Notes: a model not told the origin generated them from the sequence alone. A DNA stretch of 64,000 bases from Streptomyces sp. Q6 (GCF_036967205.1 NZ_CP146022.1:2356001-2420000), one strand, 5' to 3'; shown: positions 1 to 8,617, numbered from the stretch's first letter. Numbers and translations: made by a program.

Positions 1-71
1 ACCCCGCCCTGCTCACCGCACGCCGTCGACCAGCCATCTTTCCGATCGTACGGCGTCTTCGAGGGAAGGCC

Positions 72-1106
72 TCAGACCCTGGTCACGGATGAGACGGGCA
101 TCATGCCCACCGGGTCGTAGCGCACCGGGGCGCCGGGATAGGGCGCGTGGATCACCTGGCCGTTGCCCGCGTAGATGCCGATGTGGTGGGCGTCCGACCC
201 GTAGGCGACCAGGTCGCCGGGCTGCGCCGCGGACAGCGGGACCTGCTGCCCCGCGTACCGCTGGGCCTGCGAGGTGCGCGGCAGACCGACGCCGGCCTGA
301 CCGTACGACCACTGCATCAGGCCCGAACAGTCGAACCCCGACGGCCCGGTGGCACCCCACACGTACGGCTTGCCGAGCGCCGACTGGGCGGCGGCGAGGG
401 CCGCGGCGGCGCGCGACGAGGACGCGGCGCCCGCGCCGGACAGGTCGGGCCGTCCGGTGCCGCGCGAGGCACGCTCGTACGCGTCGCGCTCGGCGCTCGG
501 CATCGAGTTGAGCAGCCGCCGCGCCTTGGCGAGCTTCGTCTCGACGCTGCGCTTGTGCTGCTGCACGGCCTTGCGGCTCTTCTCCAGGTCGGCCAGCTTG
601 CGCTGCGCCTCGGACCGCTTCTGCGCCAGATCCCGCTGGGCGCCCTGCAGTTCGCTGAGATCACCGGCGTGCCGGGCGCTGAGCCGGTCCAGGGTGCTGG
701 CCCGGTCGAGGTAGCCGTCCGGGTCGGAGGAGAGCATCAGGGCGAGCGAGGGGTCCATCCCGCCGGAGCGGTACTGGGCGCCCGCGACCATGCCGAGCGC
801 CTGGCGCATCTTGTTGATGCGCTCCTGCCCGCGGGCCACCTGGTCCTGGGTCGTGGCCAGTTCCTCGCGGAGCCTGTCGGCCCGCTCGTCGGCCTTGTTG
901 TACGCCTCGGTGGCCTGCTCGGCCTGCTCGTAGAGGCGGTCCACCTCGGCCTTGGTGTCGGCCGGCTTGTCCTGCGGCGCGGCGCCCGCGGGAGCGGCAC
1001 CGAGGGCGGCGGCCGCCGAGGCGGCGGCCACGGTCAGGACGGCGACGCGCGTGCTGCGATCAGCGCCCACGTGCCCGGACTGCGCGATACGGCGATGGGA
1101 CCCCAC
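72..1106 (-). CDS. Secreted NlpC/P60 (C40) peptidoglycan hydrolase, coiled-coil N-terminus
   Basis: A cell-wall endopeptidase of 344 residues, expected to cut the peptide stems of peptidoglycan outside the membrane. I chose the GTG at 1106 because AAGGAG lies 11 bases upstream and the protein then begins VGSHRR, like its neighbour. A signal peptide (about residues 15-45) ends near APAGAAP. A long charged coiled coil follows (about 50-200). The C-terminal NlpC/P60 domain shows Cys260 in DCSGL and the catalytic His near 308 in AHHIGIYAG. The next gene upstream on the same strand (1544-2575) is a clear paralogue, so this is a tandem duplication. The two are probably transcribed separately, because a 14-bp hairpin lies between them. 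The substrate bond is inferred from the family. Confidence 0.9.
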   Translation of the reverse strand: MGSHRRIAQSGHVGADRSTRVAVLTVAAASAAAALGAAPAGAAPQDKPADTKAEVDRLYEQAEQATEAYNKADERADRLREELATTQDQVARGQERINKMRQALGMVAGAQYRSGGMDPSLALMLSSDPDGYLDRASTLDRLSARHAGDLSELQGAQRDLAQKRSEAQRKLADLEKSRKAVQQHKRSVETKLAKARRLLNSMPSAERDAYERASRGTGRPDLSGAGAASSSRAAAALAAAQSALGKPYVWGATGPSGFDCSGLMQWSYGQAGVGLPRTSQAQRYAGQQVPLSAAQPGDLVAYGSDAHHIGIYAGNGQVIHAPYPGAPVRYDPVGMMPVSSVTRV

Positions 1107-1543
1107 GGCGATTGGAACTCCTTCCGTGTCGACGCGCCCCCACCCCCCGGAGGGCGGCAGGGCTGCGGAATGCGTGCCGACTCTGGACGCCCGCCCGGCA
1201 CAGCTGCCGGGCCCCGGCCTGCCGCTCCGCTGCGCGAGGCGGCTTCCGGCGGGTTCCTGCTTCACGGGCCGCCGCGGGAACCGGAATTCCGGCCTCGCGG
1301 AGCCTCCACAGGCGTCACGTCCCGCCCGTCCGGCGGTAGGTCCGCGGACCGGTGCCCACGGACAGCGCGGAAGCTATCACGCAGCGCGACCGGTTCGGAT
1401 TCTCCCCGGAAACCGCACGCCCCCGCATCGACGCAGGTCGATGCGGGGGCGCAAAGTCAGCGGGCCCTGCCGGAATTCGCCCGAACGGGCGCGTTTCCGA
1501 CTGTCTGCGGTCCGTTGGTACGAGGATCGGACGCGAAGGTCGA
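1107..1543. other. Intergenic region between the two NlpC/P60 genes
   Basis: No protein-coding gene is supported in these 437 bases. The region holds the terminator of the upstream paralogue (1419-1450) and a leader of about 260 bases for the 72-1106 gene. A possible minus-strand -10 box TAGCTT is at 1371-1376, without a convincing -35. The minus strand carries CCGTGAAGCAGGAACCC at about 1254-1270, inside a GC-rich inverted-repeat area. That string resembles, from memory only, the conserved 3' end of IS605-type (TnpB) elements, but no transposase or second end is present. Confidence 0.5.
1419..1450 (-). terminator. Hairpin terminator after the second NlpC/P60 gene
   Basis: A perfect 14-bp stem (GCCCCCGCATCGAC with its complement) closes a GCAG loop. 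It begins 94 bases past the stop codon at 1544. No clear T-tract follows, which is usual for Streptomyces hairpin terminators. Confidence 0.75.
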
Positions 1544-2575
1544 TCAGCCGATGACGCGGACGCCGAACTGGAACGATCCGACGGTGCTCATCGACTCGTA
1601 GCGGACGACGGCACCGGGGTGCGGGGCGTGCAGCACCTGGCCGTTGCCGGCGTACAGGCCCACGTGCGCGAGGTTGTTGAAGAAGACCAGGTCACCGGGC
1701 TTGAGTTGGCTCATGCCGATCTTGGTGCCGTCGTTCTGCTGGGTGTACGTGGTCCGGGTGATGGAGAGACCGGCCTGGTTGTACGCCCACTGCGTCAGAC
1801 CCGAGCAGTCGTACGAGTTGGGACCCGTGCCGCCGGAGACGTAGGCCTTGCCTATCTGCGTGGCGGCGGCGCTCAGGGCGGCGGCACCGAACTTGGAGGC
1901 GGCCGCCTCGTTGCCGAGGTCGACGCGGCCCGCGGAGTCGCGGCTGGCGCGCGCGTCCGCGGCGGCCATCTTCTCGCGCTCGGCGGCGGTCAGGGTGTTG
2001 AGCAGCTTCTGGGCGGAGCCGAGCTTGCTCTGGACTTCCTTCTTCTTCTTGCCGAGTTCGGTGCGCGTGTCGGCGAGGTCCTTGAGCTTCTCGGAGGCCT
2101 CGGAACGCTCCTGGGCGAGCGTGCGCTGCTTCTCCTGGACCTTCTTGAGCGACTCGAGCTGCTGCGCGGAGAGCGAGTCGAGGGTGGACGCCTTGTCGAG
2201 GTAGTCGTCCGGGTCGGCGGAGAGGAAGAGCTGGACCGAGGGGTCGATGCCACCGGAGCGGTACTGCTGGCTGGCGAGCGAACCGAGGCCCGTACGGAGC
2301 TCGTTGAGGTCCTCCTGGCCGCGGGCGACCTTGTCCTGGAGCTCGCCGATCTCCTTCTCGAGCTTCTTCTGCTTCTCCTTGGCCCCGTTGTAGAGGTCGG
2401 TGGCCTTCTCCGCCTCTTCGTAGAGCTTGTCGACCTTGGCCTTGACCTCGCTCTTGTCGGGCTTCGGCGCGGCGTTGGCCGCCTGCGAAGTGAGGGCCAC
2501 GGCAGCGGCGGCGGTCGCGGTGAGCACCGTCACACGGGTGCGGCTCGGCTGCTTGGGTCGACGGTGGGACGCCAC
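1544..2575 (-). CDS. Secreted NlpC/P60 (C40) peptidoglycan hydrolase, coiled-coil N-terminus
   Basis: A 343-residue paralogue of the neighbouring hydrolase, predicted to cleave peptidoglycan peptides outside the cell. The GTG start at 2575 is preceded by GGAGGAAGAAGGAG. The signal peptide ends near residues 30-36 (AANAAP). A lysine- and glutamate-rich coiled coil spans roughly 40-200. The catalytic domain shows Cys257 in DCSGL and His304 in AHVGLYAG. The coiled-coil plus NlpC/P60 layout is that of RipA/PcsB-like septal or growth-linked hydrolases, where the coiled coil often regulates activity; that role is inferred. A good vegetative promoter lies 110-140 bases upstream, leaving a leader of about 100 nt. 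Why the genome keeps two such genes side by side is not visible from sequence. Confidence 0.92.
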   Translation of the reverse strand: MASHRRPKQPSRTRVTVLTATAAAAVALTSQAANAAPKPDKSEVKAKVDKLYEEAEKATDLYNGAKEKQKKLEKEIGELQDKVARGQEDLNELRTGLGSLASQQYRSGGIDPSVQLFLSADPDDYLDKASTLDSLSAQQLESLKKVQEKQRTLAQERSEASEKLKDLADTRTELGKKKKEVQSKLGSAQKLLNTLTAAEREKMAAADARASRDSAGRVDLGNEAAASKFGAAALSAAATQIGKAYVSGGTGPNSYDCSGLTQWAYNQAGLSITRTTYTQQNDGTKIGMSQLKPGDLVFFNNLAHVGLYAGNGQVLHAPHPGAVVRYESMSTVGSFQFGVRVIG

Positions 2576-2679
2576 GAAGGCGAGCTCCTTCTTCCTCCAG
2601 CCGCCTACCGAACGCCGGTCGGCGGTGCCCCTCCACCGTCACACACCTCTTGTGAGTGATCACCCGAGCGGAGGTTCGA
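2576..2679 (-). promoter_or_regulatory. Structured 5' leader, possible riboswitch-like element
   Basis: The presumed leader of the second hydrolase gene is GC-rich and able to fold. Its last part on the minus strand reads TTCGGTAGGCGGCTGGAGG, just before the Shine-Dalgarno site. This reminds me of the 3' end of c-di-AMP (ydaO) riboswitches, which are known to control some actinobacterial wall hydrolases. I could not find the other conserved ydaO blocks such as GGGTGAATC, so the assignment is weak. Confidence 0.25.
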
Positions 2680-2685
2680 GGCCCG

Positions 2686-2715
2686 ACCCTAGTGACCTTC
2701 TTGTGATCAGTTCAA
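2686..2715 (-). promoter_or_regulatory. Predicted vegetative promoter of the second NlpC/P60 gene
   Basis: On the minus strand, -35 TTGAAC (2715-2710) and -10 TAGGGT (2691-2686) are separated by 18 bases. This fits the Streptomyces HrdB-type consensus TTGACN/TANNNT. Transcription would begin near 2679, giving a leader of about 100 nt before the GTG at 2575. Confidence 0.65.
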
Positions 2716-2861
2716 ATCCTGACGAGAAAAATCTCGGCCACCGACTGCATTCTTTGCACACAACTCACGTGCAGTGATGTCCGTTTGACGCTACGTTGCG
2801 TGAAGGTTTCGCCAATTCGGGCAAGCGGAACGGATGTTGCACCACCGTACCGATCGGGACA

Positions 2862-4223
2862 TCAGCCCCGCGACAGGCGCTTCAGGAGCATGACGGACGC
2901 AACCGGACGCGCACCCGCCTTGGCGACCCCGTCGGCGACCTCCCGGTCCGTCGAGACGACGATCACGGGCCGGCCCGGCGGCTCCGCGCGCACCAGTTGG
3001 CGAATCAATTCATCAGCCGTGACGCCCGCCTTGGAGAACAGCACCCGCACCCCGCGCGGCGGCGCGAGCAGCACCGGAGCGGCGAGCTCGGCCCCGTCGA
3101 AGACACAGGTGACCTCGGCGCCGGTCTGCGCCGCGAGCTGCGAGAGGGAGCCGAGCAGCCGCAGCCGCTGCTTCTCCAGCGGCATCGTCGGATAGCCGGT
3201 CTTCGTCACGTTGTACCCGTCGACGACCAGATGGGCCTGCGGCAGCGCGAGCAACTGGTCGAGGATCGCGGGGTCGTGCTCGTGCAGGGCGCGCGCCGCG
3301 ATGTCCTTCGGGGTCATCCGGCCCGGCTCGACGGCGTCCACAGAGTCCGCGGGCCGCGCGGACACCGGCGGCAACGCCAGCTCCCTGCGCAGCCCCTGAG
3401 CGGCCTCCAGGACGGTGTCGAGCAGCAGCCGCACCCTCATGTCCTCGACGCTGCGCCCCTCGCGGGCCGCCCTGCGCGACGCCTCCAGGGTCGCCTCGAC
3501 CTCTCCGAGCCGCGCCTTCAGCCGCCGCGCCTCGCTCTCGGCGGCGGACACCTGAGCCTGCCCCTCGGCCCGTACGGCGTCGCTCTCGGCCCGCGCCTTG
3601 CGCACGGCGGCCTCGCTGCGCTTCACGTCACTGAGGGCGGCCCGCAGCTTGCGGTGCACGGCGTCGGCCTCGCGCCTGGCGGCGTCCAGCTCCGTGCGCA
3701 GCCGCTCGGTCTCGGCCTTGGTGTGGGCCCGCGCCTCGGCCAACTGCTCGCGCAGCCGGTCGAGCTCGGCACGGGTCTCCTCGTCGGCGCGCTCGGCGTC
3801 CGCCCGCTGGGCCTCCTCGCCGGCGGCGTCGACCAGCTTCACCCAGCCGACGGGCCGCAGCACGTACGCGGCCGCGGCCACGTCGAGCGGATCGGCGGCG
3901 GGCGGCGGCGACCCGGCCTCCAGGGCACCCGCCAACTCGGGCTGCGCCTCACGGAAGCGCTCCCCGATCCGCTGCCGGAAGAGCGTGTCGCTCTCCACCG
4001 CCGCGGCCATGGCGTTCCCGGCGAACTTCACCCGTCGCGTCGGGGTGAACCGGGCGTACTGGCGCAAAGGGGGCGGAAGTTCGCCGACCGTCAGACCGCC
4101 GAAGCCGTCCGAGACGATCTGTACGACCCGCCGCCGCACACCTTCGGGCAACGGCCGGTCGAGCACCTCGGCGGCGGCGGCCTGCTCGGCGTTTCCGGCC
4201 TCCCCGCCCGTGCTCTCCACCAT
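2862..4223 (-). CDS. NYN (PIN-like) domain RNA-binding/nuclease protein
   Basis: A 453-residue cytoplasmic protein. The first 130 residues are a helical region with no fold I recognise. A long Ala/Arg/Glu coiled coil follows (about 140-270). The C-terminal NYN domain begins near residue 331 with HLVVDGYNVTKTG. Conserved acidic positions are visible at Asp335, in VFDGAE, in TADELIR and in VVSTDREV, as expected of the metal-binding site of PIN/NYN RNases (YacP-like). RNA cleavage or binding is inferred from the family. Its start is 32 bases past the end of the small zinc-ribbon gene at 4256-4495, so the two are probably one operon. Confidence 0.85.
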   Translation of the reverse strand: MVESTGGEAGNAEQAAAAEVLDRPLPEGVRRRVVQIVSDGFGGLTVGELPPPLRQYARFTPTRRVKFAGNAMAAAVESDTLFRQRIGERFREAQPELAGALEAGSPPPAADPLDVAAAAYVLRPVGWVKLVDAAGEEAQRADAERADEETRAELDRLREQLAEARAHTKAETERLRTELDAARREADAVHRKLRAALSDVKRSEAAVRKARAESDAVRAEGQAQVSAAESEARRLKARLGEVEATLEASRRAAREGRSVEDMRVRLLLDTVLEAAQGLRRELALPPVSARPADSVDAVEPGRMTPKDIAARALHEHDPAILDQLLALPQAHLVVDGYNVTKTGYPTMPLEKQRLRLLGSLSQLAAQTGAEVTCVFDGAELAAPVLLAPPRGVRVLFSKAGVTADELIRQLVRAEPPGRPVIVVSTDREVADGVAKAGARPVASVMLLKRLSRG

Positions 4224-4255
4224 CCGTCACCCCAAGTCGCTGTGGGGCCGCTCCC

Positions 4256-4495
4256 TCAGGAGTCGGCGCCCGGCCTGTCCACCAGTTCCACCTGATCCAC
4301 CGCGTTGCACCAGCGGCAGCGGACCGACTCGATGGTCTCACTGACCACGTTGCGTTCCTCGACGTTCGGCTCACCGGCCAGGTCGAGGTGGACGTACTCG
4401 ACGACCTTCGAGGACCGTGTCACGTCGAACCGCGTGAGATTGCCGCAGAGCGTGCAGCGCCAGCGGGTGGTGGCGGTCGGCAGGGGAACCGTCAT
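4256..4495 (-). CDS. Small zinc-ribbon protein
   Basis: A 79-residue protein with two CxxC pairs (Cys14/Cys17 in CTLCG and Cys60/Cys63 in CRWCN), an arrangement that should bind one zinc ion. No catalytic motif is visible and I do not know its function. It lies immediately upstream of the NYN-domain gene, with 32 bases between them, so the two are likely co-expressed. A role together on RNA is a guess from context. The ATG at 4495 has a weak purine-rich sequence (AAGAAGAGG) upstream. Confidence 0.8.
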   Translation of the reverse strand: MTVPLPTATTRWRCTLCGNLTRFDVTRSSKVVEYVHLDLAGEPNVEERNVVSETIESVRCRWCNAVDQVELVDRPGADS

Positions 4496-4577
4496 CGAAT
4501 TGCGCCTCTTCTTTCGCTCGCTGTATTGCCCGTAACCCTACGGCCTGCCGTACGCCGCCCGCTCCCCGCCTTGCGTC

Positions 4578-5333
4578 ATGCTCTGTTGCATGATCGGCAA
4601 CGGACGCGACGCGATCGCGAAGGTGACCGCATTCCTCAGAGGGCACCCCGCCCCGGTCACGTACGGAATCATCGCCGTCTGCTGCGTGGTCTTCGTCATC
4701 TCGCCGGTGTCCGGCCTGAACCCGTCGTACGGCACCGGGGCCCGGCTGCTCACCGCGCAGACCGACTACTTCGAGCGCTGGGGCGTGGTCCCCACCGAAC
4801 TCTTCACCGGATCGCCGCGGGCCGCGCTCACCCCGGCCACAGCCCTGTTCGTGCACGGCAGCTGGCTGCACCTGCTGGGCAACATGCTCTTCCTCTACGT
4901 CTTCGGGGCGATGGTCGAAGAACGCATGGGCCACGTCGCGTACGCGCTCTTCTACCTGATCAGCGGCTACCTGGCGCTCCTCGGCTACGCGATCGCGCAC
5001 GCCGACTCCGACCAGACCCTGGTCGGCGCCTCGGGGGCCATCTCGGCGATCCTCGGCGCCTTCCTGTACCTGTTCCCCGAAGCGCGCGTGACGAGCCTGT
5101 TCCCGTTCCTGTTCTTCCTGCCGCTGCGCTTTCCGGCATGGGTGGTGCTGCCGTTCTGGGTGGCGCTCCAGTGGGCGGCGGCGGGACGGGACAGCCAGGG
5201 GCCCGGAGTGGCGTATCTGGCGCACCTGATCGGCTTCTCGCTGGGGTTCCTCTACGCGTGGGTGAGGTACAGGGGAATCGGGGGGCGCGAGGCGCTTCCT
5301 TGCGAGGGCGGTGGCAAAAGACGGGCGGGCTAG
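4578..5333 (+). CDS. Rhomboid-family intramembrane serine protease
   Basis: A 251-residue polytopic membrane protein. The rhomboid signatures are clear: HGSWLHLLGNM (about 93-103), the nucleophile Ser152 in GASGA, and His216 in LAHLIGFSLG, which complete the Ser-His dyad. Six or more hydrophobic segments are present. It would cut transmembrane segments of unknown substrates in the lipid bilayer. Two ATG codons compete as the start (4578 and 4590); neither has a clear ribosome-binding site, and the second (MIGNGRD) is equally plausible. The gene diverges from the zinc-ribbon gene, leaving an 82-base shared promoter region. Confidence 0.9.
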   Translation: MLCCMIGNGRDAIAKVTAFLRGHPAPVTYGIIAVCCVVFVISPVSGLNPSYGTGARLLTAQTDYFERWGVVPTELFTGSPRAALTPATALFVHGSWLHLLGNMLFLYVFGAMVEERMGHVAYALFYLISGYLALLGYAIAHADSDQTLVGASGAISAILGAFLYLFPEARVTSLFPFLFFLPLRFPAWVVLPFWVALQWAAAGRDSQGPGVAYLAHLIGFSLGFLYAWVRYRGIGGREALPCEGGGKRRAG

Positions 5334-5378
5334 AGTGAGTACCGCCCCAGCCACGGCCACCGAGGGAGACAGCAAGCC

Positions 5379-5660
5379 GTGATCACCGCGATCGTGCTCA
5401 TCAAGACCAGCGTGGACCGGATCCCCGAGATCGCCGAGTCGATCGCGGCCCTGGAGAGCGTCAGCGAGGTCTTCTCCGTCACCGGCACGTACGACCTGAT
5501 CGCCATGGTCCGCGTGGCGCGGCACGACGATCTGGCGGACGTCATCCCCGGCCGGATCAGCAAGATCGCCGGTGTCGAGGCGACGGACACGCACGTCGCG
5601 TTCCGTACGTACTCCCAGCACGACCTGGAAGCCGCGTTCGCCATCGGCCTGGACGGCTGA
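5379..5660 (+). CDS. Stand-alone Lrp/AsnC ligand-binding (RAM) domain protein
   Basis: A 93-residue protein that is almost entirely one RAM/ACT-like effector domain (ITAIVLIK, EVFSVTGTYDLI, DTHVAFRTYS). It lacks the N-terminal helix-turn-helix of Lrp/AsnC regulators. Such SraA-like proteins form dimers or higher oligomers and bind amino acids. Whether this one regulates DNA-bound partners or an enzyme is unknown. The GTG start at 5379 has GAGGGAGA upstream. It ends at a strong hairpin shared with the convergent SufS-like gene. Confidence 0.85.
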   Translation: MITAIVLIKTSVDRIPEIAESIAALESVSEVFSVTGTYDLIAMVRVARHDDLADVIPGRISKIAGVEATDTHVAFRTYSQHDLEAAFAIGLDG

Positions 5661-5680
5661 CCCCACCCCGCACACGCACA

Positions 5681-5727
5681 AGCCGCGGTCGCGGCCGCTC
5701 GTCCACCGAGCGGCCGCGACCGCGGCT
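5681..5727. terminator. 21-bp bidirectional hairpin terminator
   Basis: A perfect 21-bp inverted repeat with a 5-base loop (5702-5706) sits between the convergent genes ending at 5660 and 5740. Its core CGGTCGCGGCCGC recurs in the hairpins at 19855, 34254 (partly) and 38273. Confidence 0.9.
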
Positions 5728-5739
5728 TTCTGCGCTGCC

Positions 5740-7140
5740 TCAGGAGGCCGGGACGCAACGCCCGCCCTCGGTGCGGTACTTCCAGGCCGCACCGTCCCGT
5801 ACGAGCTCCTTCACCGCGGCGACGAAACGCTCCACGTGCTCGTCGGGCGTGCCGGCGCCGAAGCTCACCCGGATGGCGTTCAGCGACTTCTCGCCCGGCG
5901 CCGCCTCGGGCGCGCCGCACTCGCCCTGCGTCTGCGGGTCGGAGCCGAGCAGCGTGCGCACGAGCGGGTGGGCGCAGAACAGGCCGTCGCGGACGCCGAT
6001 GCCGTACTCGGCGGAGAGCGCGGCGGCGAAGTGCGAGGAGTTCCAGCCCTCGACGACGAACGAGATGACGCCGACGCGCGGGGCGTCGTCGCCGAACAGC
6101 GAGAGCACCCTCACCTCGGGCACCTCGGCGAGCCCGGCGCGCACCGTACGGATCAGGGACTGCTCCCGCTCGACGATGCTGTCGAAACCGGCCTCGGTGA
6201 GCGCCTTGCAGGCGGAGGCGATGGAGTACACGCCGATCACGTTCGGCGAACCGGCCTCGTGGCGGGCGGCGCTGTCGTGCCACTCGACGTCGACGCCCCC
6301 GTCCGCGCGACGGGCGACCTTCCTGGACGCACCGCCACCGGCGAGGTACGGCTCGGCCGCGCGCAGCCAGTCGGAGCGCCCGGCGAGCACGCCCGAGCCG
6401 AACGGCGCGTACAGCTTGTGCCCGGAGAAGGCGACCCAGTCGACGTCCAACTCCTGTACGGAGACGGGGTGGTGGGGCGCGAGCTGTGCGGCGTCGAGCA
6501 CGATGCGGGCACCGTGCGCGTGAGCGGCCGCCGCCAGCTCGCGCACCGGCCAGAGCTCACCGGTGACGTTCGAGGCACCGGTGACGCAGACGAGGGCCGG
6601 GCCGTAGGGGTCGCGGTCGGCGAGCGCGCGCTCCAGGGTCGCGACAGCCTCGCCGGGGGTGCGCGGCGCGTTCAGGTACGTCACGCGGGCGTCGCGCCAC
6701 GGCAGCAGCGAGGCGTGGTGCTCGGTCTCGAAGACGAAGACCTGGCAGTCGGCGGGGAGCGCGGCGGCCAGCAGGTTGAGCGAGTCGGTGGTCGACCTGG
6801 TGAAGACGACCTGGTCGTCGTCGCGGCAGTCGAGGAACTCGGCGACGGTGACGCGCGAGTTCTCGAAGAGATCGGTCGACAGCTGCGAGAGGTACCCGGC
6901 GCCCCGGTGGACGCTGCCGTAGTACGGCGCGTACGCGGCGACGTCGTCCCACACCCGCTGGAGGGCCGGCGCGCTGGCCGCGTAGTCGAGGGCCGCGTAC
7001 GTCACTTCGCCCCCGGTGACGAGCGGCACGGTGACGTCCCGGCCGAGCACCGGCAGCGGGGCCCCACAGGCGGGATCGGCGGACTCGACGGCGGTGTCGG
7101 TGGTGACGGAGGCGGTGGCAGCGGAGGCGTGAGCAGACAT
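5740..7140 (-). CDS. Class V aminotransferase-fold PLP enzyme, SufS/CsdA-like
   Basis: A 466-residue PLP-dependent enzyme. Residues to note are the PLP-binding Asp216 in LDAAQLAPHH and the Schiff-base Lys242 in SGHKLYAPFGSG. Near the C-terminus, VRDGLFCAHPL aligns with the active-site Cys loop of SufS-type cysteine desulfurases. It should release sulfur from cysteine as a persulfide, although substrate choice in this family varies. I chose the ATG at 7140 because GGGAGA lies 10 bases upstream; a longer frame to 7197 lacks a site. It stands alone between a 412-base gap upstream and the convergent RAM-domain gene. Confidence 0.85.
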   Translation of the reverse strand: MSAHASAATASVTTDTAVESADPACGAPLPVLGRDVTVPLVTGGEVTYAALDYAASAPALQRVWDDVAAYAPYYGSVHRGAGYLSQLSTDLFENSRVTVAEFLDCRDDDQVVFTRSTTDSLNLLAAALPADCQVFVFETEHHASLLPWRDARVTYLNAPRTPGEAVATLERALADRDPYGPALVCVTGASNVTGELWPVRELAAAAHAHGARIVLDAAQLAPHHPVSVQELDVDWVAFSGHKLYAPFGSGVLAGRSDWLRAAEPYLAGGGASRKVARRADGGVDVEWHDSAARHEAGSPNVIGVYSIASACKALTEAGFDSIVEREQSLIRTVRAGLAEVPEVRVLSLFGDDAPRVGVISFVVEGWNSSHFAAALSAEYGIGVRDGLFCAHPLVRTLLGSDPQTQGECGAPEAAPGEKSLNAIRVSFGAGTPDEHVERFVAAVKELVRDGAAWKYRTEGGRCVPAS

Positions 7141-7552
7141 GACGGTATCTCCCGGCAGGACAGGGCGAAGTGGCTGTGAAGGCCCGCACGGAAGCACTCA
7201 ACCGGCTTACGGCGTACGGGTGTTGCCTCGACGCGCGATACACGGATGACCGCGTCGCACGGAGGGTGTGATGGAGAAGGGGCTGCTAGGCCCTAGCGCA
7301 TTCGCTTGCTCACGAGACTGCTCCCTCGGACGACCCAGGACCCCTGAGGTTCACGAGGGGTCCGCGCTTGCCATACGCCTTGCTGCGTACGGCCTGGTCT
7401 TCACCCAGGGCACCCCGCCACGGACGGAGGGTTGCCGGACAGCGGGCTGGGGCCTCGATCGCTGTCACTCATGACCTTGCAGAGAATCCTGCCACACGTC
7501 CGGGATACGGCAAGGGCGCAGTCCACGATCTGGACTGCGCCCTGCGTCACAC
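7141..7552. other. Intergenic gap between the SufS-like gene and trpD
   Basis: These 412 bases between two minus-strand genes contain no convincing gene. They hold the trpD terminator (7513-7543) and an 8-bp hairpin GGACCCCT/AGGGGTCC at 7338-7363 with a 10-base loop. The region 7200-7400 could carry a promoter and leader or a small RNA, but I see no conserved motif that identifies one. Confidence 0.4.
7513..7543 (-). terminator. Terminator after trpD
   Basis: A perfect 13-bp stem (AGGGCGCAGTCCA with its complement) and a 5-base loop, 10 bases past the trpD stop codon. Confidence 0.8.
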
Positions 7553-8617
7553 TCAGCGGTTGGTGGCGGCGATCCACCGTTCCAGCACGGCCTTCGCCGC
7601 ACCGGAGTCGATCGACTCGGCGGCCCGGTCCATCCCGGCCCTGATCTGCTCGGCGAGCGTCCCGCTGCCGGGCCGTACGGCGACGAGCGCCGCCGCCGCG
7701 TTGAGCAGGACCGCGTCGCGCACGGGCCCCCGCTCCCCGTCGAGGAGCCGCAGCGCGACCTCCGCGTTGAAGGACGGGTCGCCGCCGCGCAGTGCCTCGA
7801 TCGGCACGGTCTCGATCCCCACGTCGCGCGGGTCGAAGGACTCCTCGCGCACCGCGCCGTCCCGCACGACCCACACCCAGGAGGTGCCGGTGATGGTCAG
7901 CTCGTCGAGCCCGTCGTCGCCGCGGAAGACCAGCGAGGAGTTGCCGCGCTCGGCGAAGACCCCGGCGATGATGGGCGCGAGTCGCGGGTCGGCGACACCG
8001 ACCGCCTGCGCCTTCACGCGGGCCGGGTTGGTGAGCGGGCCGAGCGCGTTGAAGACCGTCCGGATGCCGATCTGGCCGCGCGCGGCGCCCGCGTAGCGCA
8101 GCGCCGGGTGGAACTTGATGGCGAAGCAGAAGGTGATGCCCGCCTCCTCGGCCACCTCGGCGACGCGGCGCGGCGCGATGTCGAGGTTCACGCCGAGCTT
8201 CTCCAGGACGTCCGAGGAGCCCGAGGCGCTGGAGGCGGCGCGGTTGCCGTGCTTGACGACCTTCGTGCCGGCCCCGGCGATGACGATCGCCGCCATGGTG
8301 GAGATGTTGACGGTCTTGGCGCCGTCCCCACCGGTGCCGACGATGTCCACGGCCTCGCCGGGCACCTCGATGGTGTTGGCGTGCTCGTACATCGCGCGCA
8401 CGACGCCGGAGATCTCCTCCACCGTCTCGCCCTTGGCCCGCAGCGCGACCACGAAGGCGGCGATCTGCGCGTCGGTCGCCTCGCCCCGCATGATCCGGTC
8501 CATCGCCCACGCGGTGTCGTCGGCGCTCTGGTCGCGGCCGTCGAGCAGGCCGTTGAGCACGCTGGGCCAGGAACGGCCCGCCGCGGTATTGCCTCCTGCG
8601 GGGGTCAAAGCGCTCAT
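7553..8617 (-). CDS. trpD: Anthranilate phosphoribosyltransferase
   Basis: A 354-residue enzyme that transfers phosphoribose from PRPP to anthranilate, the second step from chorismate to tryptophan. The PRPP-binding signature [14 protein letters not shown] is at about residues 108-121, followed by the [16 protein letters not shown] substrate loop, both intact. Length fits the family. The gene stands apart from any other trp gene in this window and just downstream of the qcr operon; a hairpin (8686-8716) separates them, so it is probably transcribed independently. Start: ATG at 8617, with AGGAGCGGCC upstream. Confidence 0.95.
   Translation of the reverse strand: MSALTPAGGNTAAGRSWPSVLNGLLDGRDQSADDTAWAMDRIMRGEATDAQIAAFVVALRAKGETVEEISGVVRAMYEHANTIEVPGEAVDIVGTGGDGAKTVNISTMAAIVIAGAGTKVVKHGNRAASSASGSSDVLEKLGVNLDIAPRRVAEVAEEAGITFCFAIKFHPALRYAGAARGQIGIRTVFNALGPLTNPARVKAQAVGVADPRLAPIIAGVFAERGNSSLVFRGDDGLDELTITGTSWVWVVRDGAVREESFDPRDVGIETVPIEALRGGDPSFNAEVALRLLDGERGPVRDAVLLNAAAALVAVRPGSGTLAEQIRAGMDRAAESIDSGAAKAVLERWIAATNR

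Noticed and set aside
13-2663. Long open frames on both strands across the NlpC/P60 genes
   Set aside because: They are Arg/Pro/Ala-rich with no motif and overlap genes with clear motifs; high GC keeps spurious frames open.
5681-5727. Operator palindrome or attachment site
   Set aside because: Its place between convergent gene ends and its relatives elsewhere in the window fit a terminator better.
7268-7474. A 68-residue frame in the SufS-trpD gap
   Set aside because: No ribosome-binding site, no homology I recognise, and poor codon pattern.
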